Positions 8,625-20,476 of a stretch of DNA of 64,000 nucleotides are shown here, piece after piece. The first letter of the stretch is position 1; each line of letters begins with the position of its first letter. The DNA is from Photobacterium pectinilyticum (GTDB lineage Bacteria > Pseudomonadota > Gammaproteobacteria > Enterobacterales > Vibrionaceae). Made by a program: the position numbers and the translations under genes. Under the pieces are notes generated by a model. That model was not told the DNA's origin. It was given only the letters and a program-made list of their open reading frames with translations, and ran no database searches. The stretch spans positions 1-64,000 of the forward strand of contig NZ_JANEYT010000024.1 in assembly GCF_024357955.1 (NCBI RefSeq), read 5' to 3'.

Positions 8625-9875
8625 ATGGAGTTTTCTATATTTGGTGACAAGTTCGCCCGCTACTCAGGTATCACTCAATTGATGGATGATTTGAACGACG
8701 GATTACGTAACCCCGATGCCATCATGCTCGGCGGCGGTAACCCAGCCCAGATCCCTGAAATGGTAGAGTACTTCAATCAACTGTGCAGCCAAATGGCGAC
8801 CACAGGAGAGCTTACTCAAGCACTGACCAACTACGACGGCCCGCAAGGCAAGAATGTCTTCATCAACACCCTCGCCAAGCTACTTAGCTCACGCTATGGC
8901 TGGGACATCAGCGCCAAGAATATTGCCCTGACCAACGGTAGCCAAAGTGCCTTCTTCAACTTGTTCAATCTGCTTGCTGGTAAATTCGAGAACGGTAAAA
9001 AGAAAAAAATCTTATTGCCACTGGCGCCGGAATACATCGGTTACGGTGACTCCGGCCTGAGTGATGATATGTTTATTTCATACAAACCGGAAATCAGCCT
9101 GCTTGATAACGGATTGTTCAAATACCATGTCGACTTCAACCACTTGGTGGTCGATGACAGTATTGGGGCTATCTGTGCCTCACGTCCAACCAACCCTACA
9201 GGCAATGTCCTGACCGATGAAGAAATCCTCCACCTGGATCAGTTAGCCCGCGAGCATGACATTCCACTGATCATCGACAACGCCTATGGTATGCCATTTC
9301 CAGATATCATCTTTGAAGATGTTACCCCACTTTGGAATGACAACACTATCTTGTGTATGAGTCTGTCCAAACTTGGGTTGCCCGGTGTTCGCTGCGGTAT
9401 TGTCATTGCCAAGGAGGAGATAGCAACGGCCATTGCCAATATGAACGGAGTACTCAGCCTCGCACCCGGTAGTGTTGGTCCTGCACTTGTCTACAAAATG
9501 ATTGAACAAAACGATTTGATGCGCCTCAGCGAAGACGTTATAAAACCTTTCTACTTGCGTAAATCTAAGCATGCCGTAGAAATGTTGCAGCAGGCCATCA
9601 TCGATCCAAGGTTCCGGATCCACAAGCCCGAAGGGGCTATGTTCCTGTGGCTGTGGTTCGAAGATTTACCCATCAATACCATGGAACTATACCGCCGGCT
9701 CAAGGCCCGTGGTGTGCTGATTGTACCTGGCGAGTACTTCTTTATTGGTCTTGACGAAGATTGGCAACATGGCCATGAGTGCCTGCGTATGAATTATGTT
9801 CAAGAGGATGATGTGATGCGCAGGGGCATCGATATCATTGCAGAGGAAGTAGAAAAGGCCTACCTACACAAGTAA
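8625..9875 (+). CDS. avtA: Valine-pyruvate aminotransferase AvtA
   Basis: The 416-residue product (E. coli 417) begins MEFSIFGDKFARYSGITQLM, the conserved AvtA start; in-frame codons upstream to 8538 are not conserved and are excluded. It is a fold-type I PLP aminotransferase. The Schiff-base lysine is about residue 249 in SLSKLGLPGVRCG, and NPTGNVLTDEEI is also seen. It interconverts valine and pyruvate with 2-ketoisovalerate and alanine, functionally linked to the ilv genes at 41.7-48.3 kb. A GAGGT box lies 11 bases before the ATG. Confidence 0.94.
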   Translation: MEFSIFGDKFARYSGITQLMDDLNDGLRNPDAIMLGGGNPAQIPEMVEYFNQLCSQMATTGELTQALTNYDGPQGKNVFINTLAKLLSSRYGWDISAKNIALTNGSQSAFFNLFNLLAGKFENGKKKKILLPLAPEYIGYGDSGLSDDMFISYKPEISLLDNGLFKYHVDFNHLVVDDSIGAICASRPTNPTGNVLTDEEILHLDQLAREHDIPLIIDNAYGMPFPDIIFEDVTPLWNDNTILCMSLSKLGLPGVRCGIVIAKEEIATAIANMNGVLSLAPGSVGPALVYKMIEQNDLMRLSEDVIKPFYLRKSKHAVEMLQQAIIDPRFRIHKPEGAMFLWLWFEDLPINTMELYRRLKARGVLIVPGEYFFIGLDEDWQHGHECLRMNYVQEDDVMRRGIDIIAEEVEKAYLHK

Positions 9876-9913
9876 TAGGCATAGCCCCTCACCTAATTAG
9901 GAACGCTCACCCA

Positions 9914-9940
9914 AACAGGCTACCAGAGTAGCCTGTTTTT
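9914..9940 (+). terminator. Terminator of avtA
   Basis: The stem AACAGGCTAC / GTAGCCTGTT is followed by a T-run. The following ~200 bases hold one parS-like site and the ibpA terminator but no convincing gene. Confidence 0.85.
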
Positions 9941-10068
9941 ATTTGTCCGTCCGTACAAAACAGACCGAGCCATAAAATCCCCCCCACTGGCTTGCGTCAT
10001 CTTCTCCATAAGCTATTGCCTACGTACATACTTTGGTTGATGAGAGATAACAGGCTCGATGCCAACAG

Positions 10069-10084
10069 AGTTTCTCGTGAAACA
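10069..10084. other. parS: parS-like site 4
   Basis: AGTTTCTCGTGAAACA matches the parS consensus except at the first base and one base of the CACGTG core (CTCGTG). It is intergenic between avtA and ibpA. Confidence 0.65.
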
Positions 10085-10143
10085 TGGAAAGGCTGGTTCG
10101 CTACCAATTTAATACAGGATAAGTTGTCACTGACAAGGAATAC

Positions 10144-10172
10144 AAAAAAGGCCAGCCTCCTGGCTGACCTTT
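10144..10172 (-). terminator. Terminator of ibpA
   Basis: On the minus strand the stem AAAGGTCAGCCAG / CTGGC(C)TTTTTT is followed by a T-run. It lies about 35 bases past the ibpA stop codon. Confidence 0.8.
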
Positions 10173-10206
10173 CACTACTCTATCAGTTAATCAGGACAAA
10201 TCCCGA

Positions 10207-10647
10207 TCACTCACTTTCTAGCAGACGACTGCCATTAATGGCAATCTTGCGAGGCTTCTGCTCTTCAGGGATCTCACGTTCGAGGTCAATATGAAGCAGG
10301 CCATTTTCCATTTCGGCACCAACGACTTTTACGTAGTCGGCCAACTGGAATTTACGCTCAAAGTCGCGCTCAGCGATACCTTGATATAGATACTGGCGCT
10401 CAGTCTCGCCAGTAGCTTCACGGGTACCACGGACAATCAGTTTATTTTGTTGCTGGGTGATATCCAGATGCTCATCGGCAAAGCCAGCCACTGCCATAGT
10501 AATGCGGTAATGGTTCTCGTCTTGTTGCTCAATGTTATACGGAGGATAGCCAGCGTTGGCATTCGGTGCTGATTTTTCCATTTGGTTGAACAGACGATCA
10601 AAGCCGATTGCAGAGCGGTATAGAGGAGTGAAATCTAGGTTTCGCAT
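10207..10647 (-). CDS. ibpA: Small heat-shock protein IbpA
   Basis: The 146-residue protein begins [20 protein letters not shown] and has a central alpha-crystallin domain (residues ~35-130) and a short C-terminal tail with the KIAI (I-x-I) anchoring motif. It matches the IbpA/IbpB class of holdase chaperones. These bind unfolding proteins at inclusion bodies and pass them to DnaK/ClpB. Only one such gene is present, whereas E. coli has ibpA and ibpB. Its leader has a sigma-32-like promoter and a ROSE-like thermometer covering the ribosome-binding site. Confidence 0.93.
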   Translation of the reverse strand: MRNLDFTPLYRSAIGFDRLFNQMEKSAPNANAGYPPYNIEQQDENHYRITMAVAGFADEHLDITQQQNKLIVRGTREATGETERQYLYQGIAERDFERKFQLADYVKVVGAEMENGLLHIDLEREIPEEQKPRKIAINGSRLLESE

Positions 10648-10654
10648 AGGGTTT

Positions 10655-10672
10655 ATCCTTCTTTAGAAGCAA
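10655..10672 (-). promoter_or_regulatory. ROSE-like RNA thermometer hairpin over the ibpA ribosome-binding site
   Basis: The minus-strand leader reads UUGCUUC-UAAA-GAAGGAU just before the ibpA start. The GAAGGA ribosome-binding site pairs with UUGCUUC, leaving one opposed G-G pair. That matches the U(U/C)GCU signature hairpin of ROSE thermometers, where a syn-anti G-G pair melts at heat-shock temperature. The fold was drawn by hand. Confidence 0.7.
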
Positions 10673-10765
10673 TATAATTTACGATTGAATTGTCGAAGTG
10701 GCTTTCCTTCTGCGGACAAGCCGGTTGCAGGCCCAACCTGTGGCACCGTGCTCTTCATTACTAGA

Positions 10766-10792
10766 TATAGGGGCGGCCAAATCTCATTCCAA
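10766..10792 (-). promoter_or_regulatory. Candidate sigma-32 promoter of ibpA
   Basis: On the minus strand, TTGGAA is followed 13 bases later by CCCCTATA, close to the sigma-32 consensus (CTTGAA and CCCCATNT). It would give a leader of about 110 bases, a plausible length for a ROSE element. Confidence 0.55.
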
Positions 10793-10889
10793 CCCCTGTC
10801 GCAAAAATTATTTTCGTCTCCTATCCACCTCGCCTAAACACTAACCTTGAACGCATAACGGCCACTATATGCATCACAACCTGAGTTCC

Positions 10890-10920
10890 AAAAAAACGCC
10901 GCACGAATGTGCGGCGTTTT
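10890..10920 (-). terminator. Terminator of the dnaA-dnaN-recF-gyrB unit
   Basis: On the minus strand the stem AACGCCGCAC / GTGCGGCGTT ends in seven T residues, about 40 bases past the gyrB stop. Confidence 0.85.
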
Positions 10921-10958
10921 CAATCTTGCTCTTGCAAGTGGATATCAGTAATTAAATG

Positions 10959-14472
<3,514 letters not shown>

Positions 14473-14476
14473 GACC

Positions 14477-15577
14477 CTATAGCCTAATTGGCATCACCAC
14501 GTACATGGCATCACCGTTGGCACTGTCTTCCAACAAGGCACTGGCATTGGCATCGGTCAGCGACCAGCGTACCTGCTCACACTTGAGGGTGTTGAGCACA
14601 TCCAACACGTAGCTGACGTTGAAACCAATTTCGAGAGCTTCACCCTGGTAATCGACATCCAAAAATTCTTCGGCTTCTTCCTGCTCAGGGTTATTGGCAG
14701 TAATGCGCATCTCGCCCGGAGAAAGATTCACTCTCACGCCACGGAACTTTTCATTCGACAAAATGGCGGCACGAGAGAAAGCTTTGCGCAATTCGTCACA
14801 GCTCGCTTCAACGACTTTATTGCTGTTCTGCGGCATCACGCGGCGATAATCAGGGAAACGACCGTCAACCAATTTGGAAGTAAAAATGTAACTATTCACT
14901 TCGGCACGGATATTGGATTGACCAATTTGCAGGCGGACCTCATCTTCAGGGCTATCGAGCAGACGCATCAACTCCATCACCCCTTTGCGTGGGACAATGA
15001 TTTGCTTGGCTGGCAGGACGTCATTAGTTGCGACCGCACACACCGCCATTCGGTGACCATCGGTAGCAACCGAACGCAATTGCTGACCATCGGTTTCAAA
15101 CAGCATACCGTTCAGGTAGTAACGCACATCCTGGTGGGCCATCGAAAACTGAGTGCTGTCGATAAGCTGGCGCATCTGACCTTGAGGAAGCGTAATTTCA
15201 ACATCACTCTGCCAATCTTCGATATTCGGAAAATCTGCCGCTGGCAGCACTGACAGCGTATAGCGGCTACGGCCAGAGCGGATAATCGCGCGATCCCCTT
15301 CAAGAGAGATAGCGATATTAGCGCTATCAGGCAGGCCACGGCAAATATCAAGGAACTTGCGCGATGGAACTGTTACAGCCCCTTCTTCAACATCGCCTTC
15401 CAAAGCCAACTTGGCAATCATCTCGACTTCAAGGTCGGTACCAGTCATCGACAGGCAACCCTGTTCGACAACCAACAGAATATTGCCCAGGATCGGCAAT
15501 GAAGGTCGGCTACCCAACGCACCAGAGACCTGCTGCAAGGGTTTTAATAGCTGTTCGCGTGCAACTGTAAATTTCAT
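14477..15577 (-). CDS. dnaN: DNA polymerase III sliding clamp (beta subunit)
   Basis: The 366-residue protein equals E. coli DnaN in length (366), with three clamp folds and the typical start [19 protein letters not shown] and end YVVMPIRL. The dimeric ring tethers Pol III and, with Hda, helps inactivate DnaA-ATP. It is separated from dnaA by one base and from recF by four, so the three are surely co-transcribed. Confidence 0.98.
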   Translation of the reverse strand: MKFTVAREQLLKPLQQVSGALGSRPSLPILGNILLVVEQGCLSMTGTDLEVEMIAKLALEGDVEEGAVTVPSRKFLDICRGLPDSANIAISLEGDRAIIRSGRSRYTLSVLPAADFPNIEDWQSDVEITLPQGQMRQLIDSTQFSMAHQDVRYYLNGMLFETDGQQLRSVATDGHRMAVCAVATNDVLPAKQIIVPRKGVMELMRLLDSPEDEVRLQIGQSNIRAEVNSYIFTSKLVDGRFPDYRRVMPQNSNKVVEASCDELRKAFSRAAILSNEKFRGVRVNLSPGEMRITANNPEQEEAEEFLDVDYQGEALEIGFNVSYVLDVLNTLKCEQVRWSLTDANASALLEDSANGDAMYVVMPIRL

Positions 15578-15578
15578 A

Positions 15579-17006
15579 TTAAGATGACAGTGTTCTTATT
15601 AGGTTAGAATAATCTTCTTTGATGTCATGGCTTTCCTCACGCAGCTGCTCTATTTTGCGGCACGCGTGCAGCACCGTTGTATGATCCCGGCCACCGAAAG
15701 CATCGCCGATCTCCGGCAAGCTGTGGTTGGTCAACTCTTTTGCCAGTGCCATCGCCATCTGGCGCGGGCGGGCAACCGAACGGGATCGGCGCTTGGATAG
15801 CATATCAGCCATCTTAATCTTATAGTACTCAGCCACGGTCTTTTGAATATTATCGATCGTGACTAACTTTTCCTGCAAGGCGAGCAAATCTCGCAGCGCC
15901 TCACGGACAAAATCAATCGTAATGGCACGGCCAGTAAAGTTGGCATTGGCGATCACCCGGTTCAAAGCCCCTTCTAACTCACGGACATTAGAACGCAGAC
16001 GCTTGGCTATAAAGAACGCTACTTCATCGGCCAAACGGATATTGTGATCTTCAGCCTTCTTCATCAGGATAGCAACACGGGTTTCCAACTCCGGCGGCTC
16101 AATAGCCACCGTCAGGCCCCAGCCAAAGCGCGATTTAAGGCGGTCCTCTACCCCGTTTATTTCACGTGGATAACGGTCAGACGTCAGGATGATCTGCTGG
16201 TTGCCTTCTAGTAGCGCATTAAAGGTGTGGAAGAATTCTTCCTGCGAGCGCTCCTTGTTGGCAAAGAACTGGATATCATCGATCAATAGCGCATCAACGC
16301 TGCGGTAGTAGCGCTTAAACTCTTCGATGGCATTGTTCTGCAGTGCCTTGACCATATCCTGAACAAAACGCTCGGAGTGCATATACACCACTTTGGCATT
16401 GGGCTTGCGATCGGCAATAGCATTACCCACCGCGTGCAACAAGTGGGTTTTACCCAGACCGGTTCCACCATAGAGGAATAACGGGTTATACGCAGCCCCC
16501 GGGTTATCGGCCACCTGTCGACAAGCGGCCAACCCCAGCTGATTGGATTTACCCTCAACAAAATTGTTGAAATTATGCTTAGGGTTCACGTTGGAGCGGT
16601 AACCAGACTGCGACTCGGGCTGCACCGGCGACGGCGCAGGCTCCCAGGTACGCGAAGGTGTATCGTCTACAGCTCTCGGTGTCGGTGCCGCTACGACAGC
16701 AGCAGGCGCCGGTGCCAGAGTCGGCGGTGGCGAAACACGCTGTGGTGACGGCGCGATAACACGACGGCTACCCACCTCAAACCGCAGGATCGGCAAATCG
16801 TTACCGCAGAACTCATTGAGCAGACGGTTGATGTTGTTGAGGTACTTATCGCGGACCCAATCCAGCACGAAGCGGTTGGGCGCAAACAAGGTCAACGTAT
16901 TGTCGCTCAACTCGGCTTGAAGCGGTCGAACCCACATACTGAATTCTGTTGCAGGGAGTTCTTCTTGAAGGCGTTGAAGGCACTGCAACCAAAGCGAAGA
17001 TGACAA
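15579..17006 (-). CDS. dnaA: Chromosomal replication initiator DnaA
   Basis: The protein has an N-terminal DnaB-interaction domain, a Pro/Ala-rich linker (residues ~85-130), and an AAA+ core with Walker [12 protein letters not shown] (~residues 178-188) and Walker [11 protein letters not shown]-terminal helix-turn-helix carries the DnaA-box signature [15 protein letters not shown]. It opens oriC at 24.2-24.6 kb. I choose the TTG at 17006 (475 residues) because GGAG lies six bases before it and [10 protein letters not shown] begins the conserved family. A GTG four codons upstream lacks a ribosome-binding site. Confidence 0.96.
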   Translation of the reverse strand: MSSSLWLQCLQRLQEELPATEFSMWVRPLQAELSDNTLTLFAPNRFVLDWVRDKYLNNINRLLNEFCGNDLPILRFEVGSRRVIAPSPQRVSPPPTLAPAPAAVVAAPTPRAVDDTPSRTWEPAPSPVQPESQSGYRSNVNPKHNFNNFVEGKSNQLGLAACRQVADNPGAAYNPLFLYGGTGLGKTHLLHAVGNAIADRKPNAKVVYMHSERFVQDMVKALQNNAIEEFKRYYRSVDALLIDDIQFFANKERSQEEFFHTFNALLEGNQQIILTSDRYPREINGVEDRLKSRFGWGLTVAIEPPELETRVAILMKKAEDHNIRLADEVAFFIAKRLRSNVRELEGALNRVIANANFTGRAITIDFVREALRDLLALQEKLVTIDNIQKTVAEYYKIKMADMLSKRRSRSVARPRQMAMALAKELTNHSLPEIGDAFGGRDHTTVLHACRKIEQLREESHDIKEDYSNLIRTLSS

Positions 17007-17097
17007 GCTCGACTCCACACTGAATAACTAAACACGAAAAGGGATGCAATTTTATACCTGCTGGCTCAGGATCGCCAGCAAAGAGATCGCAGATCAA

Positions 17098-17122
17098 GTG
17101 AATAAGATCTGACTTATTCACA
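17098..17122. promoter_or_regulatory. Paired DnaA boxes in the dnaA upstream region
   Basis: A perfect DnaA box TTATTCACA lies at 17114-17122. An opposed AGTGAATAA at 17098-17106 is one mismatch from the box on the other strand. A third, imperfect box TTACCCACA is at 17168-17176. Their position about 100 bases upstream of the dnaA start fits the known autoregulation of dnaA by its own product. Confidence 0.75.
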
Positions 17123-17313
17123 TGGATCGCACAATTATACTCGCGATCACCACAATTTTACCCCTGCTTACCCACAAATCTATAAACATTGCCCGCTCAC
17201 AGTCATTACTGAAGGTTATTTAAAATAACTCCAAGTTATTTAAAGAAACCTATTATTAACAGATAGGATAATTCCAACAGAACATCATCACAGCAACCTG
17301 AGGAGTAAACAGG

Positions 17314-18069
17314 ATGAAAAGCTGGGTAACAACTTCATTGACTGCAATCGCCCTAACTTTATCGGTTAGCCAAACCGCGATGGCAGCCACCGATGTAAAA
17401 GTAGGGATGTCAGGACGCTATTTCCCTTTTACCTTCGTCAAGCAAGATCAGCTACAAGGCTTTGAGGTCGATCTATGGAACGAGATCGGCAAACGCAATG
17501 ACTACAACGTCGAATTTGTTACCGCTAACTTCTCCGGTTTGTTCGGATTGCTGGAAACAGGTCGCATCGATACGATTTCCAACCAAATCACCATGACCGA
17601 TGAGCGCAAGGCCAAATACCTGTTCTCACAGCCTTATGTCGTCGATGGGGCACAGTTGGTCGTACGCAAAGGCAATGACACCATCGCAGGCACAGCTGAT
17701 TTATCTGGCAAGACCGTCGGGGTTAATCTGGGCTCAAACTACGAGCAGCTTCTACGCAAGCTTGATGTTGATGGCAATATCAATATCAAAACCTACGACA
17801 CCGGCATCGAACACGATGTTGCCCTTGGCCGTACTGATGCCTTCGTGATGGATCGCCTGTCGTCGCTCGAGCTGATCAAAAAAGCCAAGCTGCCACTGGA
17901 ATTGGCCGGTGAACCGTTCGAGACCATCGAGAATGCCTGGCCATTCGTACAAAACGAGAAAGGTGAAAAACTGCGTGACGAAGTCAACGTAGCAATCGAT
18001 GCAATGCGCAAAGACGGTACCCTATCCGAGATATCCATCAAGTGGTTTGATGCCGACATCACCCACTAA
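17314..18069 (+). CDS. Polar amino-acid ABC transporter, periplasmic binding protein
   Basis: The 251-residue protein has a signal peptide cleaved after about residue 24 (QTAMA-A). A bacterial extracellular solute-binding family 3 fold follows, with GRYFPFTFV, GFEVDLWNEIGKR, DTISNQITMTDERK and the C-terminal KDGTLSEISIKWF. It resembles cystine and polar amino-acid binders such as TcyJ. It heads a binding protein-permease-ATPase set between dnaA and rpmH, a layout known in Vibrio. The substrate cannot be read from sequence; cystine or another polar amino acid is likely. Confidence 0.88.
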   Translation: MKSWVTTSLTAIALTLSVSQTAMAATDVKVGMSGRYFPFTFVKQDQLQGFEVDLWNEIGKRNDYNVEFVTANFSGLFGLLETGRIDTISNQITMTDERKAKYLFSQPYVVDGAQLVVRKGNDTIAGTADLSGKTVGVNLGSNYEQLLRKLDVDGNINIKTYDTGIEHDVALGRTDAFVMDRLSSLELIKKAKLPLELAGEPFETIENAWPFVQNEKGEKLRDEVNVAIDAMRKDGTLSEISIKWFDADITH

Positions 18070-18155
18070 TAACACCTGCTATTCTTCATAATCACAAGGC
18101 TCACCTTCGGGTGGGTCTTTGTCGCTGAAAAACCACCGTAAAAAGAAGACACCAT

Positions 18156-18827
18156 ATGGGTTTTGATTTTGACTACATGCTTTCCCTGATGCCGACCTTG
18201 TTCAAATATCTCGGCACCACGATGGGAATGGCACTCTGGGGCTTAGTTTTCGCCCTGATCATCGCATTGGTACTGGCATTGTTGCGAACTTACCGTATCC
18301 CGGTGCTCGATCAGCTCAGCCAGCTCTATATTAGTTTTTTCCGTGGTACGCCACTGCTGGTACAGCTCTTCTTGCTCTATTACGGCTTGCCGCAAGTGAT
18401 GCCAGTCTTCGTTGGGCTCGATGCCTTTACTGCCGCGGTCATTGGCTTGAGCCTGCATTTCGCCGCTTACATGGCCGAGAGTATCCGCGCAGCCATCCTC
18501 GGTGTCGACCGCAGCCAACGCGAAGCTAGCCTGTCCATTGGCATGACCGAACTGCAAGCCATGCGCCGGATCATCCTGCCACAGGCTACGCGGGTCGCCC
18601 TGCCATCATTGATGAACTACTTCATCGACATGATCAAATCAACCTCCCTGGCTTTCACCCTCGGGGTAGCAGAAATCATGGCGATGGCCCAAATGGAGGC
18701 CTCTTCAAGCTTCAAGTTCTTCGAGGCATTCCTTGCCGTTGCCCTTATCTACTGGGGTATCGTTCTTGTCCTAACCCGGCTCCAAAACTGGGCAGAAGCC
18801 AAACTCAATAGGGCTTATACACGATGA
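18156..18827 (+). CDS. Polar amino-acid ABC transporter, permease
   Basis: The 223-residue inner-membrane protein has about five helices and the HisMQ-type permease signature AAYMAESIRAAILGVDRSQREA. That is the EAA loop contacting the ATPase. It follows the binding-protein gene by 86 bases, which include a partial hairpin (GGCTCACC-TTCG-GGTGGGTC near 18099-18118). The hairpin may reduce transcription so that binding protein outnumbers permease. It overlaps the ATPase gene by four bases. Confidence 0.9.
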   Translation: MGFDFDYMLSLMPTLFKYLGTTMGMALWGLVFALIIALVLALLRTYRIPVLDQLSQLYISFFRGTPLLVQLFLLYYGLPQVMPVFVGLDAFTAAVIGLSLHFAAYMAESIRAAILGVDRSQREASLSIGMTELQAMRRIILPQATRVALPSLMNYFIDMIKSTSLAFTLGVAEIMAMAQMEASSSFKFFEAFLAVALIYWGIVLVLTRLQNWAEAKLNRAYTR

Positions 18828-19561
18828 TTAAAATTGAAAATCTAACCAAGCGCTTTGGTGATGCGACCATTTTCTCCGGACTAGATTTAACTATTAGCAA
18901 AGGTGAAATCGTCGTCGTGATCGGCCCATCGGGGACTGGCAAATCGACCCTGCTACGCTGCGTAAATTTTCTTGAAACCGCCGATGAAGGACACCTCACC
19001 CTTGGCGATGTCTCGGTCGACAGCCAGCAGGCCAGCAAAAAAGAGGTGCTGGCACTGCGCCGCAAGACCGGTTTTGTATTCCAGAATTACGCCCTATTTG
19101 CTCACTTGACAGCACGACAAAATATCGCGGAGGGCCTGATCACCGTCAAAGGCTGGAACAAAGAGGAAGCTCACCACAAAGCTCAGCAGATCCTTGACGA
19201 CATCGGCCTTGGCGACAAGGGCGAACATTACCCTGCCGCCTTGTCAGGAGGCCAGCAACAACGGGTCGGGATCGGCCGTGCAATGGCACTCGAAGCCGAG
19301 CTGTTGTTATTTGACGAACCGACATCAGCACTGGATCCCGAGTGGGTCGGTGAGGTATTAAGCTTGATGCAAAAACTGGCCACCCGGCACCAAACTATGC
19401 TGGTGGTCACCCACGAAATGCAATTTGCTCGCGAAGTGGCCGATCGGGTGATCTTTATGGCCGATGGCGGCTTTGTCGAACAAGGCACTCCGGATCAGAT
19501 CTTCGGTAACCCGCAAGATCCGAGGCTGAAGAAGTTCCTAAGCCAAGTGGGGATCCGTTAA
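18824..19561 (+). CDS. Polar amino-acid ABC transporter, ATPase
   Basis: The 245-residue ATPase has Walker A GPSGTGKSTLL, Q-loop FVFQNYALFAH, signature LSGGQQQRVGIGRAMA, Walker B LLLFDEPTSALDPE and switch histidine VVTHEM. It matches the GlnQ/HisP/TcyN class. The ATG lies in the overlap ATGA with the permease stop, indicating translational coupling. It powers import by the preceding permease as a dimer on the cytoplasmic side. Confidence 0.93.
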   Translation: MIKIENLTKRFGDATIFSGLDLTISKGEIVVVIGPSGTGKSTLLRCVNFLETADEGHLTLGDVSVDSQQASKKEVLALRRKTGFVFQNYALFAHLTARQNIAEGLITVKGWNKEEAHHKAQQILDDIGLGDKGEHYPAALSGGQQQRVGIGRAMALEAELLLFDEPTSALDPEWVGEVLSLMQKLATRHQTMLVVTHEMQFAREVADRVIFMADGGFVEQGTPDQIFGNPQDPRLKKFLSQVGIR

Positions 19562-19567
19562 GGATCC

Positions 19568-19595
19568 TTGCACTCAGGCAAATAGGAAGTATAAT
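19568..19595 (+). promoter_or_regulatory. Candidate promoter upstream of rpmH (distal)
   Basis: TTGCAC and TATAAT are separated by 16 bases, just after the ABC operon stop. Together with the next entry this suggests tandem promoters for rpmH, as is known in E. coli. Confidence 0.6.
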
Positions 19596-19626
19596 TCAGC
19601 GCCCGTAGTTTCTGCGGGCATAATTA

Positions 19627-19655
19627 TTGACTATTTAAGAGTCAGTGATTACAAT
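19627..19655 (+). promoter_or_regulatory. Candidate promoter of rpmH-rnpA (proximal)
   Basis: TTGACT and TACAAT are separated by exactly 17 bases. The leader beyond contains the hairpin CGACTGAA-ATCAGTCG before the rpmH ribosome-binding site. Confidence 0.7.
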
Positions 19656-19745
19656 TCCGCCTCTTTGATTAGAGGCAACGACTGAAATCAGTCGCTAAAC
19701 TCTAACCAAACTTAAAAACTGATCAGTTAATTTAAGGTAAAACCC

Positions 19746-19880
19746 ATGAAACGCACTTTTCAACCTTCAGTTCTAAAGCGCAAGCGTAGCCACGGTTTCC
19801 GTGCACGCATGGCTACTAAGAACGGTCGCGCAACAATCAACGCTCGTCGCGCTAAAGGCCGTAAGCGTCTTTCTAAGTAA
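19746..19880 (+). CDS. rpmH: 50S ribosomal protein L34
   Basis: The 44-residue, very basic protein reads [18 protein letters not shown] at its start and ends [11 protein letters not shown], the canonical L34. TAAGG lies about ten bases before the ATG. It is the first gene of rpmH-rnpA-yidD-yidC, with rnpA starting 13 bases later. Confidence 0.98.
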   Translation: MKRTFQPSVLKRKRSHGFRARMATKNGRATINARRAKGRKRLSK

Positions 19881-19893
19881 TCATCAGATTATT

Positions 19894-20250
19894 TTGAGTA
19901 AGAACGCTTTCTCTCGGGAGTTACGTCTGTTAACTCCCGAACATTATAAAAAAGTCTTCCAGCAAGCTCATCGTGCTGGCTCTCCCCATTTAACTATTCT
20001 TGCCCGCAATAACAACCTCGACCATCCGCGTCTTGGCTTGGCAGTCCCTAAGAAACAGATCAAAACCGCCGTTGGCCGTAACAAATTCAAACGTATCGTA
20101 CGTGAGAGTTTCCGCCTCCAGCAACATGATCTGCCAGCTAAGGATTTTGTCGTTATCGCCAAGAAGAGTGCTAGTGAGTTGAGCAACGAAGAACTTTTCA
20201 AGCTTCTAGAGAAATTATGGCATCGCCTGTCTCGCCCTTCGCGTGGCTAG
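19894..20250 (+). CDS. rnpA: Ribonuclease P protein component
   Basis: The 118-residue basic protein has the RNase P signature ([13 protein letters not shown], preceded by [18 protein letters not shown]) that binds RNase P RNA for tRNA 5' maturation. The start is taken as the TTG at 19894, where the conserved [12 protein letters not shown] begins. An upstream in-frame ATG would lie inside rpmH. No good ribosome-binding site is seen, suggesting coupling to rpmH. It overlaps yidD by 34 bases. Confidence 0.93.
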   Translation: MSKNAFSRELRLLTPEHYKKVFQQAHRAGSPHLTILARNNNLDHPRLGLAVPKKQIKTAVGRNKFKRIVRESFRLQQHDLPAKDFVVIAKKSASELSNEELFKLLEKLWHRLSRPSRG

Positions 20251-20474
20251 TCATCAGACTAGTCCGCTTTTACCAGCTAGCAATAAGTCCGCTTATTGGC
20301 CCCCGCTGTCGCTTTACCCCTACATGTTCCCAATACGCTATCGAGGCGATAAAAACGCATGGAGCGATAAAAGGTGGTTGGTTCGCGGCGAAACGTCTAT
20401 TAAGATGTCATCCTTTAACCGACGGTGGTTATGACCCCGTTCCGCCAACCAAGCATAACGACAGAGATAATTAA
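20217..20474 (+). CDS. yidD: Membrane protein insertion efficiency factor YidD
   Basis: The 85-residue protein has the YidD core [23 protein letters not shown] and [17 protein letters not shown]. It is a small amphipathic inner-membrane-associated protein that aids YidC-dependent insertion. It starts inside the end of rnpA in another frame and stops two bases before yidC, the standard arrangement. Confidence 0.95.
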   Translation: MASPVSPFAWLVIRLVRFYQLAISPLIGPRCRFTPTCSQYAIEAIKTHGAIKGGWFAAKRLLRCHPLTDGGYDPVPPTKHNDRDN

Positions 20475-20476
20475 CG

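Noticed and set aside
9992-10294. 100-codon plus-strand frame between avtA and ibpA
   Set aside because: It runs through a parS-like site, the ibpA terminator and the antisense end of ibpA, has no ribosome-binding site and shows no family resemblance.
16158-16173. TATTTCACGTGGATAA in dnaA as a seventh parS
   Set aside because: Only the CACGTG core and the left half fit; four mismatches to the consensus make it a chance half-site.
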